Assembly: GCA_024195265.1 (NCBI GenBank)
Contig: JAJLRJ010000014.1
Coordinates: forward strand, 15,782,959 to 15,846,958
Length of the DNA: 64,000 nt
DNA from: Dendrophyllia cribrosa
Lineage: Eukaryota > Cnidaria > Anthozoa > Scleractinia > Dendrophylliidae
Reading direction: 5' to 3'
Shown in pieces: positions 42,270 to 53,365 of this stretch; within the stretch, counting starts at the first letter, position 1; each line of letters opens with the position of its first letter. The notes beneath the pieces were generated by a model. That model was not told the origin of the DNA. It searched no databases and worked only from the letters and a program-made list of their open reading frames with translations. Made by a program: the position numbers and the translations under genes.

Positions 42270-42452
42270 ATGATGCATAATGCACAATGAAAGAAAGTTC
42301 CAATGGGTCTAAAAAGTAGATATTTTGTTTGTTGCTGGTCTGCATAACTCTAAACGTGGGAATTTAAATACCAAATATTATTTCGTTCGGTTTCGATGCG
42401 AAGCTGATAGTATTTTAAAGCTTTCTTTACTCGTCTTTACGCGTGGTTCTTT

Positions 42453-42662
42453 GCAGCCTGCCATTAGACTGCTAGCTGTCCCTTTTCAGTCAATCGAGCG
42501 GGCCAGCTGATCACGAAAACAAACTCGGTGAGACTGGAGCGAGCGAACGAGCCCCCTTGGTTCGCATTACTTTTCGCGCGCTCGCCGCTCGGATGATCAC
42601 CGATCGCGTATTTGCTCGCCCGCTCGACTATCCAGAGAGGGACTGCTGGCAGTCTAGTCTGC
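42453..42662. mobile_element. Imperfect inverted-repeat element
   Basis: TAGACTGCTAGCTGTCCC...GAGCGGGC at the left pairs imperfectly with GCCCGCTCGA...GGGACTGCTGGCAGTCTA at the right. The middle is GAGCGAGCGAACGAGC-like. Confidence 0.5.
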
Positions 42663-42826
42663 CATCGCTTAAATTGTTTCGTGAATCAGTCGTACTTAAT
42701 GAGGGAAAATACCAATGAGTCGAGAGAGATAAAACGTTTGTTTCTCCCTTTGTAAATACATTACTGAGCATGCCTGGTCTTGTCTTTAACGAGGGGCATG
42801 TACACAGCTTAATTAACCCATTCGCT

Positions 42827-43826
42827 CCTACACCGGCCAAAACCGGCCGTACAATACTCCACTGCTTTAAAAAATTGCAACTTTCTCAATCGCGCGAACA
42901 TTGCTCTAACTAGCAGTTCTGAGCATTGACTAGAAAGTCCTCAAATTGAGATACCCAATAAACACAAAAAAGTCAGCGATTTTTGCAGAATATCAGCGTT
43001 TGAATTTGGACAATAACTAAAATGACCGTTTTTAACGTCATAGAAAAACAAGAAAAATCACGTTTTTGCCTTTAGTTTTTTTTATTCAAATCATCATGGC
43101 AAACCCAAAAGTCAACATTCACAGCAAAATTCAGTCCTAGTCCTAGCTTAGCAGTGAATTTTTTTGCTCTTATTCGTTGCTCGGGCCGAGCTCTAGCCTC
43201 TCGTTCTAATGCATACTGACCTTGCCTCAATTTTCAATATCACCACCGCACTGCATGCTGGGAAATGGCCAAGAATTTTGACAGCGTTCGTTTCTTTCCG
43301 CACACATTTCATATTTATACTAAGTCCACAGCCACTCCGACCCACCGCCGAAATTTCGCGCTTGTTGTGTTCTCCTGTGGTCGCAACTTCCAAAATATGC
43401 CGCGGTAGGTCGAGAAATTCATCCAGAGTCGAGTCCCAAAGCTGCTTCGTTTCCAGGCGGCCATTTTTCCAGTTCAACGAGCAACGAGCCAAATTCGTAA
43501 ACGAAGTACAACAACTAACTCGCTTCATTGAGAAGTGGACTCTGAACTACCTCCAAGCTTAATGATGCTCACCAGGCAGCTACTAAAGATGAAAAATGGC
43601 TGTGAACTTACCAAAAATCGTAGATAATTCATATTGGACCCTTTATTGCAAATCAACGAAGCAAAATGAGATCGTCACAATGACGTTTTCAGTAAACTCG
43701 AGCCTTCAGTGTTTTAGAACAGCAGCACTTTCAATGGTAACTTCAAATATGGAGTCACGAAATCCTATGGGGCGTGTGAATGCAGAAAATCGCTCAAAAA
43801 CGTAAAAATTCTCAGGAGTGAATGGG
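42827..43826. mobile_element. TTAA-flanked TIR element, 1000 bp (piggyBac-like)
   Basis: Ends CCCATTCGCTCCTA / AGGAGTGAATGGG with TTAA on both sides (42823-42826, 43827-43830). CCC-start termini and TTAA targets are the piggyBac hallmark. Both strands are open across 43193-43562 but no transposase motif is seen. Confidence 0.82.
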
Positions 43827-43929
43827 TTAACATATATTTACATCGAATTTACAGTGTCATATACATCCATTTGAAGTAGGTACGAGTTAAAACGCGCCTT
43901 TTAACATGTTAATATAACAAGAAAAGAAA

Positions 43930-44400
43930 ATGAAAAATAATTTGAGCAAAATGCTCCCCCGTCTCTGCTCCCCCTACCGCCCTACCCCCTACCCCCTATC
44001 CCCTATTTTCTGCGAAAATAGATCAAAATTCTACGCGTTCACCGGATCGACTTCAGACTCTTTATTTTGTATTTTAGCTCAAAGTTCGATTTCCGAACTC
44101 AATCGAACTAAATCGAATCATGACGGTCACCGTTCGATTTCGTTCGATTTGGTTCGGGCATCGAACTCACAAAAACGTTTTATGTTCAATTTCGTTCGAT
44201 GGTCGAACTGCATCGAGCTCTTTCGTTCGATGGAAAGTTTGTTCGATTTCGTTCGATGTGAGACATGTGATACGCTGGGATTCATGAGATGAGCAGAGAG
44301 TTTTTGGATTGCTTGAAACGACAATAAGATATTTCCAATAAACCATATAACGTGGCGGAAAAAAATGGCATTCTGGTGGACTCCCGTCTTAACTTCTTGC
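43930..44400. repeat. TTCGTTCGAT-rich repeat plus dispersed-repeat fragment
   Basis: TACCCCC-type low complexity at 43970-44005, then many GTTCGATTTCGTTCGAT variants (44085-44260), then a fragment of the approximately 500-bp repeat (44275-44395). Confidence 0.7.
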
Positions 44401-44449
44401 GGTTTTTTTTGGTACAATATGGTATGACTTATGGAACATTTTGTCACTT

Positions 44450-45315
44450 ATCACATATTAAATAATACATAACTCCCAAAAAAAAAAGAATAAAGCCATC
44501 AAAAGCTCATTCCAAACTGGCTAGACGACCCAGTAAAGTGATTGACATTTGACCATCTGTTTTTCGGCAAGTAGAGAAGACGATTTTCTTTCGTCCAGAC
44601 CTCGATATATTTTTTTAATTTTCTTTCAGGAAAGTGAAACATGACAGTAATTTACGGTTATTAAGGAACTAAAGTTGATTCGTGCTGAATGCCCCATCTC
44701 AACGTCACGTGATGTCATAATCACCTTTGTGCCATAATCTGTTGTCCTAAAAGCCCTTAATCGATATGCCCTTAACTTGCCCTTTTCGATGCTTATCATT
44801 AGAAATCTTCTTATAAGCTTACTTTTAGCGACGAAATAACTCTCCAAGCACCACGCATTCATAGAGATAGTCGACATGAGAACAAAGGTCACTCAATTTT
44901 CGGTAAATCAGTACTGTAAATAGATTGGCATTAAAGCGGATTTTTTGCGTTGATTGCTGATAAAAATAAAACTAGAGCAAAAGGCCAAGGTTGTATGAGA
45001 AACGCTTTCGAGAATGTTTAGATTGAACCGAGATATCAAGTGACTACTTGTGAGGTACTGTAGCCTTTTTGCTTTTGGACACAAGATAAATCATTAATCT
45101 TCAGAATCTTCACTTGTCAAGGATAATCACTTAATGGCCTTAAAATATTTGTCGGAAGATTTTAACTTTTGGCGGAAGCGAAAGTTATTTTATCTAAACA
45201 ATCTAGACATATTTCAGTAAACAAGGTGAATATTATTGTTTGATCACAATCTAAACTCTTCATAGGCCCCATACCGCTGTTTGGAATAGTTCACACAACG
45301 TTAAAATTCCATTGA
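44450..45315. other. No gene recognised
   Basis: AT-rich. The 88-codon minus frame at 44626-44892 has no recognisable domain. Confidence 0.45.
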
Positions 45316-45319
45316 ATTA

Positions 45320-45537
45320 ATTGCGTCAACGAAGGAGACGCTTCCTAATCTTGTCGGCTAGGCGGAACGAATCGAGAAAAGTGTCGGTACCAAATCTGCG
45401 CCATCTTGAAAAGTCACAACAGTATCCAGCATGCTTAGCGGGTCGTCTAGGCGGAACGAATCGAAAAAAAGTGTCGGTACCAAATCTGCGCGATCTTGAA
45501 ACGTCACAATAGTATCCCGCATGCTTAGCGCGTGTTT
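45320..45537. repeat. Two tandem units of about 90 bp, shared with 51296-51495
   Basis: Unit: CTAGGCGGAACGAATCGAGA...GTGTCGGTACCAAATCTGCG...CACAACAGTATCC...CATGCTTAG, present twice, preceded by GCGTCAACGAAGGAGACGC. Pyrimidine-rich repeats and a C tract (46016-46039) follow. Confidence 0.9.
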
Positions 45538-46200
45538 TGACCTGCGTGCGCCCTTTTTTTTGCTGCTTCGTGCTCTGACAGCTCGTTCGACAACGTACAA
45601 CGTTCGACAACTACAAGGTAAGATCAATCCTTTCAAATATCAATCCTTTTCCTTTTCTCAAAATTTATCCTATGTTTTCTGGTAAGATCGGTCCAAAATT
45701 TATTCTTTGTTTTTTTGACAGAAAAGGTACCCCTTTCGTATACCTTTTATTGAAAATGGTATCCCTTTCATATAGCCTTTACGTGCATCTGTTTGATATA
45801 TTTTAAAAGGCCCTTTTTATAATATTTAAATGGCAGTTTTCTCTACCTTTTTTATGCTTCAACTCGTGTTTTCGCTACCATTTCCTATTCTTCGTCAAAT
45901 CCCTACCCTTTCACATACTTCAACTCGTGAAATCCCGACCCTTTCATATACCTCCAGTTTCAAAATGGTACCCTTTTCAGGCGGAGCATCCTCGTATAGC
46001 CCATTATAGGGAGTACCCCCCCCCCCCCCCCCCCCCCCCGGGAGTAAAATAGCTCTAGTTCTCATTGTGTTACTATCTGATAATTGAGCGTTACGAATAA
46101 AATTTGTTTGTCTCCGCAGACAAACCCAATATTGTATAGTTTTTTATTCGCTTGAGAGAGAGTGCAATCAAACTTTCTGGACTTCATTCTAGACAGATAA

Positions 46201-46221
46201 GGGACGGACCATTAGATTTTT

Positions 46222-46263
<42 letters not shown>

Positions 46264-47853
46264 GGGGTTGGGCAATTTTTTGGTGCAGGATATTTTTATC
46301 TACGCTCGAGACTGTGCAGGATTTTTCTTTTTGCCATGATTTGCTTGCATGATATTTTTTTTGCGAGTCTATATGTTTTAATGCCTGACACATATACGTG
46401 TTAGGAATACTAGAAAGGCCATACTAGAGACGGGAATACTATAGCAAGTCAGATCTGATGTAACAGCAGCTTGATAGCATGAAGCCTGGCCGCGGTGTTG
46501 TAAGTGCCCCTACAATTTTCTTTACACCAGCCCCCTGTTGGTGTCGCTTCCACAGCGCATTGTAGTACACCCAACCATCTTACAATTACAGGGGCTGTGC
46601 CGGAAATATAATGTTAGTGGGGTGAATCTCCTGTGCCGAGCGCCGAAGGCGCGCGCTTCTGGGGGGGTCGGGGGCATGCTCCCCCGGGAAATTTTTGAAA
46701 TGAAACTCTCTGAAATGCTATTTCCAGCGTTACTGAGACCGGAGAAACAGTTTCCAAGGCCAGCTTTGAGTTCAGTTTAATTCTCATGAAAAGTACATGT
46801 AGTTACACGAAACACTTTCTGAAACTTGGGTGTAACTCCATTTTGCATTGGTTGTTTGTTCAAAGTAAATTCGACTGTCACTCGAATATTTTCTGTCAAT
46901 TCTTTTCAGTATGGGAAGGCTTTGAAAACGAATTTTCCAAAGCGATTTTCTCTGTCATTGGAGGCAGAAAGAAACTGATTTCCAATATCAGCCATGTTCA
47001 ATTTGTCAGTTAACGCAATGTCTGGATAATGCAATGATTTAATCTTTCTTGTGACATAGTTTGTTCGTAGATATGTCTTGAGCCTTCTTAGGGCAGAGGC
47101 CGAGCGTTAACTCACAGCATTAATGGATTTGTTTGACGGATTTGTCGGTAGCTGGAGATAGCTGACGTCCGAGTAACTCAAGGGGTATTGAAATGCTTGG
47201 TTCACAATATCCAATCTCCAGTCTAAAGTCACAAGTCTCCGATGCTAAGGCTTTTGATCAATTAACGGAATATTTATTTTGCAAACTCTAATGCATTGAA
47301 GCGCCCCGCCATCAGATCTGGTCAAAGGATGTTGCTGCACTATTCATCTCCGCCCACCGCCATTTTGAGCTGTCGAAAGTTGGTGGGGCAAATGCCCCAC
47401 CTGCCCCACCGGTAGCGCCGCCCCTGCAATTACAAGCTTGTTGTACAACACATAAACAAAGTATTTCTTATCCATTGAGATATACATGTACCTACAATGC
47501 CACTGTGCAACTATAAAAGAGTCATTCCTTGTGCCAGAAAATATCTTACATGCTTATGAAATCAGCTAAAATGCCTACAAAGAAACAACTTACGTCGTCG
47601 TTGTCGTGATTGGCTAAACTAAACAAGCCAATGAAAAGATAGAACATTTGATCCTCTCCAAGCGCTCATAAGTCGCTAACATTCAACAACGACCGGTTCA
47701 GTGTTCTGACCATCTGCTCCTGGATATAAAATATTGTTCTAAAAATATAAAGCTTTGCAGGATTTTTTTTTTCTGGGGTTTTTGTTTTGCACGATATTTT
47801 TTTGGCAGTTCAAGGCCGTGCTCGAATTTTTTTTTGGTATTTGCCCAACCCCC

Positions 47854-47884
<31 letters not shown>

Positions 47885-47912
47885 ACCCTCTCAAAACTCT
47901 AATGGTCCGTCC
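46201..47912. mobile_element. GGGACGG-ended element, 1.7-kb member
   Basis: Ends GGACGGACCATTAGA... / ...TCTAATGGTCCGTCC are inverted. Next to them are a G run (46224-46262) and a C run (47856-47884), with GGGTTGGGCAA / TTGCCCAACCC inside. The interior includes a GCCGAAGGCGCGCGC/GGGGGCATGCTCCCCC repeat (46640-46690). No transposase motif seen. Confidence 0.7.
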
Positions 47913-48157
47913 ATAATAATAACTACTGCAGCTAATACTGTTTGTGTACGTGACCTACATGTAGCTTGTCCTTGAGATCGCTTGCGCGTGTTATTATAAA
48001 TTACGTTACAGCATTGAAAGCACACTACTTTCGTAGAAGAGAGGAAAATAAGACAACTTTTGGGTTGATTTCACAGCAAGCAGACCGGAGAAGAACCTTC
48101 GTCCATGCTTAACTGGTTAAACATATGCTGAATACAACTTCTAGACGTTGAGATACT

Positions 48158-48385
48158 GACATGTACCGAGGCGTATCATTCCAGAATCGGAGAAATATAA
48201 ACCGAAATGAAATCAAGACAAATATAAATTTATATGTCGGAAAAATCTGAGACCTTTCGGGTACACAGCACAGCAGAATTGAAGGATTTTGCCCGATTCC
48301 ACGGCGATAGCGTGAATTTGTTTGACAGACTCAAAAGTTAGAACTGCACTGCATGTCACCATACGTGACTCTGGAAGTCAAAGAA
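48158..48385. repeat. Diverged copy of the 223-bp repeat plus satellite S end
   Basis: ACATGTACCGAGGCGTATCA...ATATGTCGGAAAAATCTGAG...CGGCGATAGCGTG matches 52180-52560; CAGACTCAAAAGTTAGAAC matches satellite S. Confidence 0.8.
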
Positions 48386-48450
48386 TTAAGTAGCAACCCC
48401 ATCTAGAGATCAGAGAGTAAGAATTTATGATCATCCCTGAACAATGGTAA

Positions 48451-48711
48451 GGGACGGACCATTATTTTTATGACGGGGGGGGGGGGGGGGTGGAGGTTGG
48501 AAAATTTTGAAATAAATTGTTTGCAGAGGCTATAAACACTGAAATAAATTGTATGCAAGCAACAAATAAAGAAAAAATTGTTTGCTGAAAGTATGGCAGT
48601 TGGACGGAGACACAAAAAAAAAATTGTTTGCGGCTGGTGTCGTGTTTCCAACCGCCCCCCTCCCCCTCCCCCACCCCCCCCCCCGGTAAAAAAAAAATAA
48701 TGGTCCGTCCC
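48451..48711. mobile_element. GGGACGG-ended element, 261-bp member with TAA duplication
   Basis: GGGACGGACCATTATTTTTA... / ...TAATGGTCCGTCCC ends flanked by TAA on both sides (PIF/Harbinger-like 3-bp target). G and C runs lie just inside each end. Confidence 0.85.
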
Positions 48712-48859
48712 TAAATATGTTTTCTTAGCGCCATTGTGAAGGTGAAATTAACAACTCCGATTCGGTCGAACTGATAGGTTAGTCATATAAGGGTTACAAA
48801 AATAATTTTAAATAATCCACAATATCTCCCCTGACTGACTGCACTGGACGATCTCATAT

Positions 48860-48985
48860 CGGACCTACCTTTTAGGGGGCAAAATTTGCAAATTGCTACC
48901 GCTTAGGCCAATTAGGGTACAAAAATGACCACCGTTAGAAGTATTGCGGTTCCTTTTAGGGTATTGAGCCGAAAAATATGACAGA
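48860..48985. repeat. CCTTTTAGGGTA-type repeat
   Basis: Same motif set as 10610-10860 in mirrored use (ACCTTTTAGGGG, AATTAGGGTACAAAAATGAC, TTCCTTTTAGGGTA). Confidence 0.6.
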
Positions 48986-49011
48986 ATATTAATATTGTAT
49001 AAACCACACCC

Positions 49012-49043
<32 letters not shown>

Positions 49044-49395
49044 CTTTATTTAATCACGGAATCTCATTCATAAAAATGCTCTTCCAGAGAGCCGTGCAAA
49101 AATCATGCAATAAAAAATACAATATTAAATAAATATGGTCATTAAAATTATACTAAATTACAAATATGATATAAACGATTTCAGGCTTGTCTGTCCTTTA
49201 AAAGTATTTGATAGACTATTCCAGAGAACCGCCCCTCTATAGTGGAAGCTATAAAGGGTTAAACTTGAAAAAACTTGAAAAACCTTTGAATGCAGAGGTC
49301 CACACGACGCAGAAATTAAACTTGCTGGTAGTTGCCGGATCTTCCTTGTGAAAGATCTCGTGCCAGGCGTCACTTGAATGTGAAAATACAAAACT
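49012..49395 (-). pseudogene. LINE 3' end with (CAAT)n tail
   Basis: The minus frame contains TPGTRSFTRKIRQLP...FHYRGAVLWNSLSNTFK, an ORF2 C-terminus of the CR1/L2 type. Its 3' end runs into (ATTG)n (CAAT repeats at 49014-49040). A more diverged fragment of the same LINE lies at 49620-49750. Confidence 0.75.
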
Positions 49396-50079
49396 GAATC
49401 AGGCTGGCACTACGGCAAAACGCACTCGGGCATTTTGACTCTTTTTTTTCCACTTTTTATTTCAATATGAAGCTCAAATTTGTTACATCGTATTATCAAT
49501 AACACCTATCATTATTGGAATTAACAATTTTTTTTTGTGTCCTTTTGTCATTATGAAATAAATACACTAAAGCTTAGATAAGTTTAGGTTTTTAATCTAC
49601 TGTTTAAATAAGGTTGCCATCTAGCCCGAAATTTACATTCTGTATAAAACGTTTAAATGCAGAGGACCACTCAACACTACGATAAATAGTGGTAACTTTC
49701 TTTCCGGATCTCCTTTATGAAGGGATGCGAGTACTAGACGTCACCCAAAGTGTAGATCAGAAACAGTTTAAAATGCAAGGCTAGTACAACGGAAACTAAT
49801 GGCAGGTTTAATGGCCAATATTTCGACTAGTAGAACTAGTCTTCTACAGGGCCGGCGTTGGAGTGTGTCTGTGTTATATATTTTTCAATGCTAAAATATT
49901 TCTCAGTTCTGAATTTTACCTTGACGATTTCCTTAAAACAAATATGTAATTTAATAAGAGTAATATTCAAACTTGACTTGCATCTCTAATGCAGCATTGC
50001 CATAAACCAATCAACGACTTCTTGAGCCCGCGTGAAATAGCTAGCGGCATATCGTTTGACAATAGAAATCTTGAGTCAC
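49396..50079. other. Diverged LINE fragment and unassigned sequence
   Basis: 49620-49750 resembles 49265-49385 at the nucleotide level. 49820-49860 (CGACTAGTAGAACTAGTC) has the look of a Penelope-like terminal stem. No host gene. Confidence 0.4.
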
Positions 50080-50206
50080 CACAGGTAGCCCAAGCTTAGT
50101 ATGTGATGTTTACGCAACGAACGATTTGTAGACTTTGTATGGGAAATCCATTTTAGTCTTATATATGCTAAAATAAAGCTTTAATGTGGAAATAAACTTC
50201 ACTTAC

Positions 50207-50263
50207 CTCAACATTGTGTTTTCGTTGTGTCTTGTATGCAATTTGGGCGCAAATGATGTCCAT
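50207..50263 (-). other. First-exon-like segment, left arm
   Basis: ATG in a good context (CTAAAATGG), 19 codons starting MDIICAQIAYKTQRK, then GAG|GTAAGT. Mirror of 51205-51261. An upstream 68-codon frame (50471-50265) is also open in both arms. Coding status unproven. Confidence 0.35.
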
Positions 50264-51204
50264 TTTAGACGGTTTTGTGGCTTACGAGTTTTTGCGATGT
50301 CGTTGGTTGTTGTTTCCACTCATAAAGCGAAGCAAGGCCGGTGACTCCCGGCGACCTCGTCCCACAAATCGCTCTTTCACCACAAAGCGACGGACCGAAT
50401 CGCCATAAAAACACCACAGCCATAAGGCCACATAAATTTCCTATCACATCGACTCGTCCCGGCGATCGCACTGCGATTTTAGGGGGAGAAATGTCAAATA
50501 ATATTCGGTTTTCTGCAATCTTTCCGGCCGCTCAGCTGGTAGTGCGACTACGGCCGCTGGAGCGTGACCACGATCATACGACATTCTGCACTCTCATTGG
50601 CCAATTCAAAATAACAACCACGCGCAATAAGTACACTGTCAAGGGAGGGGATAATATTGAAATTTAAGACTGAATGCCGAAAAAGAACTGACAAAGACAG
50701 TCAGACGTTTCGGGGATAACCCCTTCATCAGTGTTTGTGTTACTTTTACGAGACAAACCAAGTTTGTCAAGGGAGGGGGGCCAGTGTGTGTATTGACTGG
50801 CGGCAAAATTTGTCTTTTGCCTACCTTGACAGTCTACTTATTGCGCGTGGTTGTTATTTTGAATTGGCCAATGAGAGTGCAGAATGTCGTATGATCGTGG
50901 TCACGCTCCAGCGGCCGTAGTCGCACTACCAGCTGAGCGGCCGGGAAGATTGCAGAAAACCGAATATTATTTGACATTTCTCTCCCTAAAATCGCAGTGC
51001 GATCTCCGAGACGAGTCGATGTGATAGGAAATTTATGTGGCCTTATGGCTGTGGTGTTTTTATGGCGATTCGGTCCGTCGCTTTGTGGCGAAAGAGCGAT
51101 TTGTGGGACGAGGTCGCCGGGAGTCACCGGCCTTGCTTCGCTTTGTGAGTGGAAACAACAACCAACGATATCGCAAAAACTCGTAAGCCACAAAACCGTC
51201 TAAA

Positions 51205-51261
51205 ATGGACATCATTTGCGACCAAATTGCATACAAGACACAACGGAAACTCAATGTTGAG
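51205..51261 (+). other. First-exon-like segment, right arm
   Basis: Same 19-codon segment as the left arm, with two amino-acid and one silent difference, same GTAAGT donor. The downstream continuation is lost to the 51297 insertion. Confidence 0.35.
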
Positions 51262-51295
51262 GTAAGTGAAGTTTATTTCCACATTAAAGCTTTAT

Positions 51296-51495
51296 TGCGT
51301 CGACGAAGGAGACGCTTCCTAATCTTGTCGGCTAGGCGGAACGAATCGAGAAAAGTGTCGGTACCAAATCTGCGCCATCTTGAAAAGTCACAACAGTATC
51401 CAGCATGCTTAGTGCGTCGTCTAGGCGGAACGAATCGAGAAAAGTGTCGGTACCAAATCTGCGCCATCTTGAAACGTCACAATAGTATCTAGCAT
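51296..51495. repeat. Two tandem units of about 90 bp, second locus
   Basis: Same GCGTCGACGAAGGAGACGC lead and paired CTAGGCGGAACGAATCGAGA units as 45320-45537. It marks the start of the insertion in the inverted repeat. Confidence 0.9.
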
Positions 51496-52106
51496 CGCGT
51501 AGAAATCAGGCATCATCATCCTGGGGAGCTGGGGTTCCGAAATGTCACATGTGAATAATCTATTTGTCTTGATTTAGTTTCGGATATTTCCCGATTTTGG
51601 AATCGTACGGCTCAATATTTCAATGCCTACTAAAAGTACGCAGTGGAAAAATTGGACTAAGGTTCTTCTCCGGACCAAGTAAGTTGTTGGGTCTCTTTGG
51701 AATCAAGCAAGAAGTTACAGATTTTCCTCGCTACCGTCCTGGTATGTTTTGAATGTTCTATCTTGATTTTGCTGTGGTTCTCTGCCTGATTTGGGAAGCT
51801 TTCACTTAAATACCGACGTCGTTCTTCGCGATGTTCTACGGTACGGTGCAATTCGCTTATGTCTTGTAGCAATATTAATTCACTGACCGGCCGCGCCAGG
51901 CGAACGCAGATTAACTTTACAGTGCTCGAAATTGCGCCTGTATCGGGCGCATTTGCGACTAAAGATTTCGCAGTTTTGTGACTAAAATTTGTCTAGCTAA
52001 TAAAGGAATTATATTCAACAGTTTTGTGTCTTACTTTGAACTGGTAGTTGTAATTTTATCCGAAAAAATCCTGCGAAATTCACGTTGAATGTTGTGTGAC
52101 TTAAAC

Positions 52107-52553
52107 GTCGATTTCATGCTCCATTAACGCGGTGTCCAAGAACAGGCTTTCTCAGAAATTTCTCATTTCCGGTTCCGGTATTAGTACATGTACTGAGGAG
52201 TATGATTTCAGAATCGGAGAAATAACCGAAATGAAATCAAGACAAATATACTATTTATATGTCGGAAAAATCTGGGACCTTTCGGAGTACACAGCACGGC
52301 AGGATTTTGCCCGATTATACGGCGATAGCGTCGATTTCATGCTCCATTAACGCGGTGTCCAAGAACAGGCTTTCTCAGAAATTTCTCATTTCCGGTTCCG
52401 GTATTAGTACATGTACTGAGGAGTATGATTTTAGAATCGGAGAAATAACCGAAATGAAATCAAGACAAATATACTATTTATATGTCGGAAAAATCTGAGA
52501 CCTTTCGGAGTACACAGCACGGCAGGATTTTGCCCGATCCCACGGCGATAGCG
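52107..52553. repeat. Tandem duplication, 223-bp unit x 2
   Basis: Unit with CGATTTCATGCTCCATTAAC...GGTTCCGGTATTAGTACATG...TATATGTCGGAAAAATCTG. The two copies differ at only a handful of sites. Confidence 0.95.
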
Positions 52554-52809
52554 TGAATTTGTTTGATGTCGGCCCGACGCTTTTGCCTGCGTGGCATATC
52601 TCGCGACATAGCCCTTTTAAACAGTGGCTGAATTAATTCATGAAACTGAGGTACTAGGTCAAGACGAGGTGCCACGGGATAAGGAGACGCACTATAATCT
52701 ATGATTACTACTAGTTTTAGCATATATAAGACTAAAATGGATTTCCCATACAACGTCTAGAAATCGTTCGTTGCGTAAACATCGCATACTAAGCTTGGGC
52801 TGCCTGTGA

Positions 52810-53360
52810 AACAACATGCAGAACCCAGTTTAAATAAGGAGTCCACGTTACAGCCATCCAGCGACATCCCACGTAAAAAGCCAGGTTATCAGCCAAAAAT
52901 GGCGGCCGAAGACAGCGAAAAGCTTGCTTTTTGCGACTAAAATGCAAATAGAACGGTGCTTTTCCGGTCACTTTCAACAGAGAAAGTTATCTTCGGTTAT
53001 CTTAATTTTTTTCTCCTTTCAAGTAAATTTGACAGAGCTTGTTGCTAATAGAGGCGGATTTTGTACTCTTAAAAGTATAATCATCCAGAACTCAGGACCA
53101 GTTTAAACGACGTACGTAGCGCGGTATACAACGTTTGCAGAAAAAAAGAGAAGGTAAGCTACTCGCCCCTTTTGTGAGAAAATTAATTACAGAGCCGAAG
53201 GAGCTGTATTTAATGTCAACTCGCAGAGTTGGAATTGAAGTATATCAAAATAACTGTTTCATATTGAAATGATTCTCTTGGCATTTAAGGGTCGGCAAGT
53301 GGTAGCCGAGCTATTTAAGTATGGAAATTCTGTCTTTTACTTTTTTTACCCCATACTTTT
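52810..53360. other. No gene recognised
   Basis: No domain or element ends identified. Confidence 0.4.
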
Positions 53361-53365
53361 TACTA

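Larger units (their letters stand above)
50080..52808. repeat. Large inverted repeat, right arm interrupted
   Basis: The left arm 50080-50650 pairs with 50823-51296 and, past a 1.4-kb insertion (51297-52712), with 52717-52808. The joint CCACATTAAAGCTTTATT|...|TTTTAGCATATATAAG rebuilds the left-arm order exactly. The spacer 50651-50822 carries a GTTTCGGGGATAACCCCTTC stem like Penelope-type ends. Confidence 0.88.

Noticed and set aside
43193..43562. Open frames on both strands inside the 1000-bp TTAA element
   Set aside because: Mutually antisense, no transposase motif; probably decayed element sequence.
49800..50740. CGACTAGTAGAACTAGTC and GTTTCGGGGATAACCCCTTC stems as Penelope-like ends
   Set aside because: Suggestive only; no GIY-YIG or reverse-transcriptase sequence next to them, so not listed as elements.
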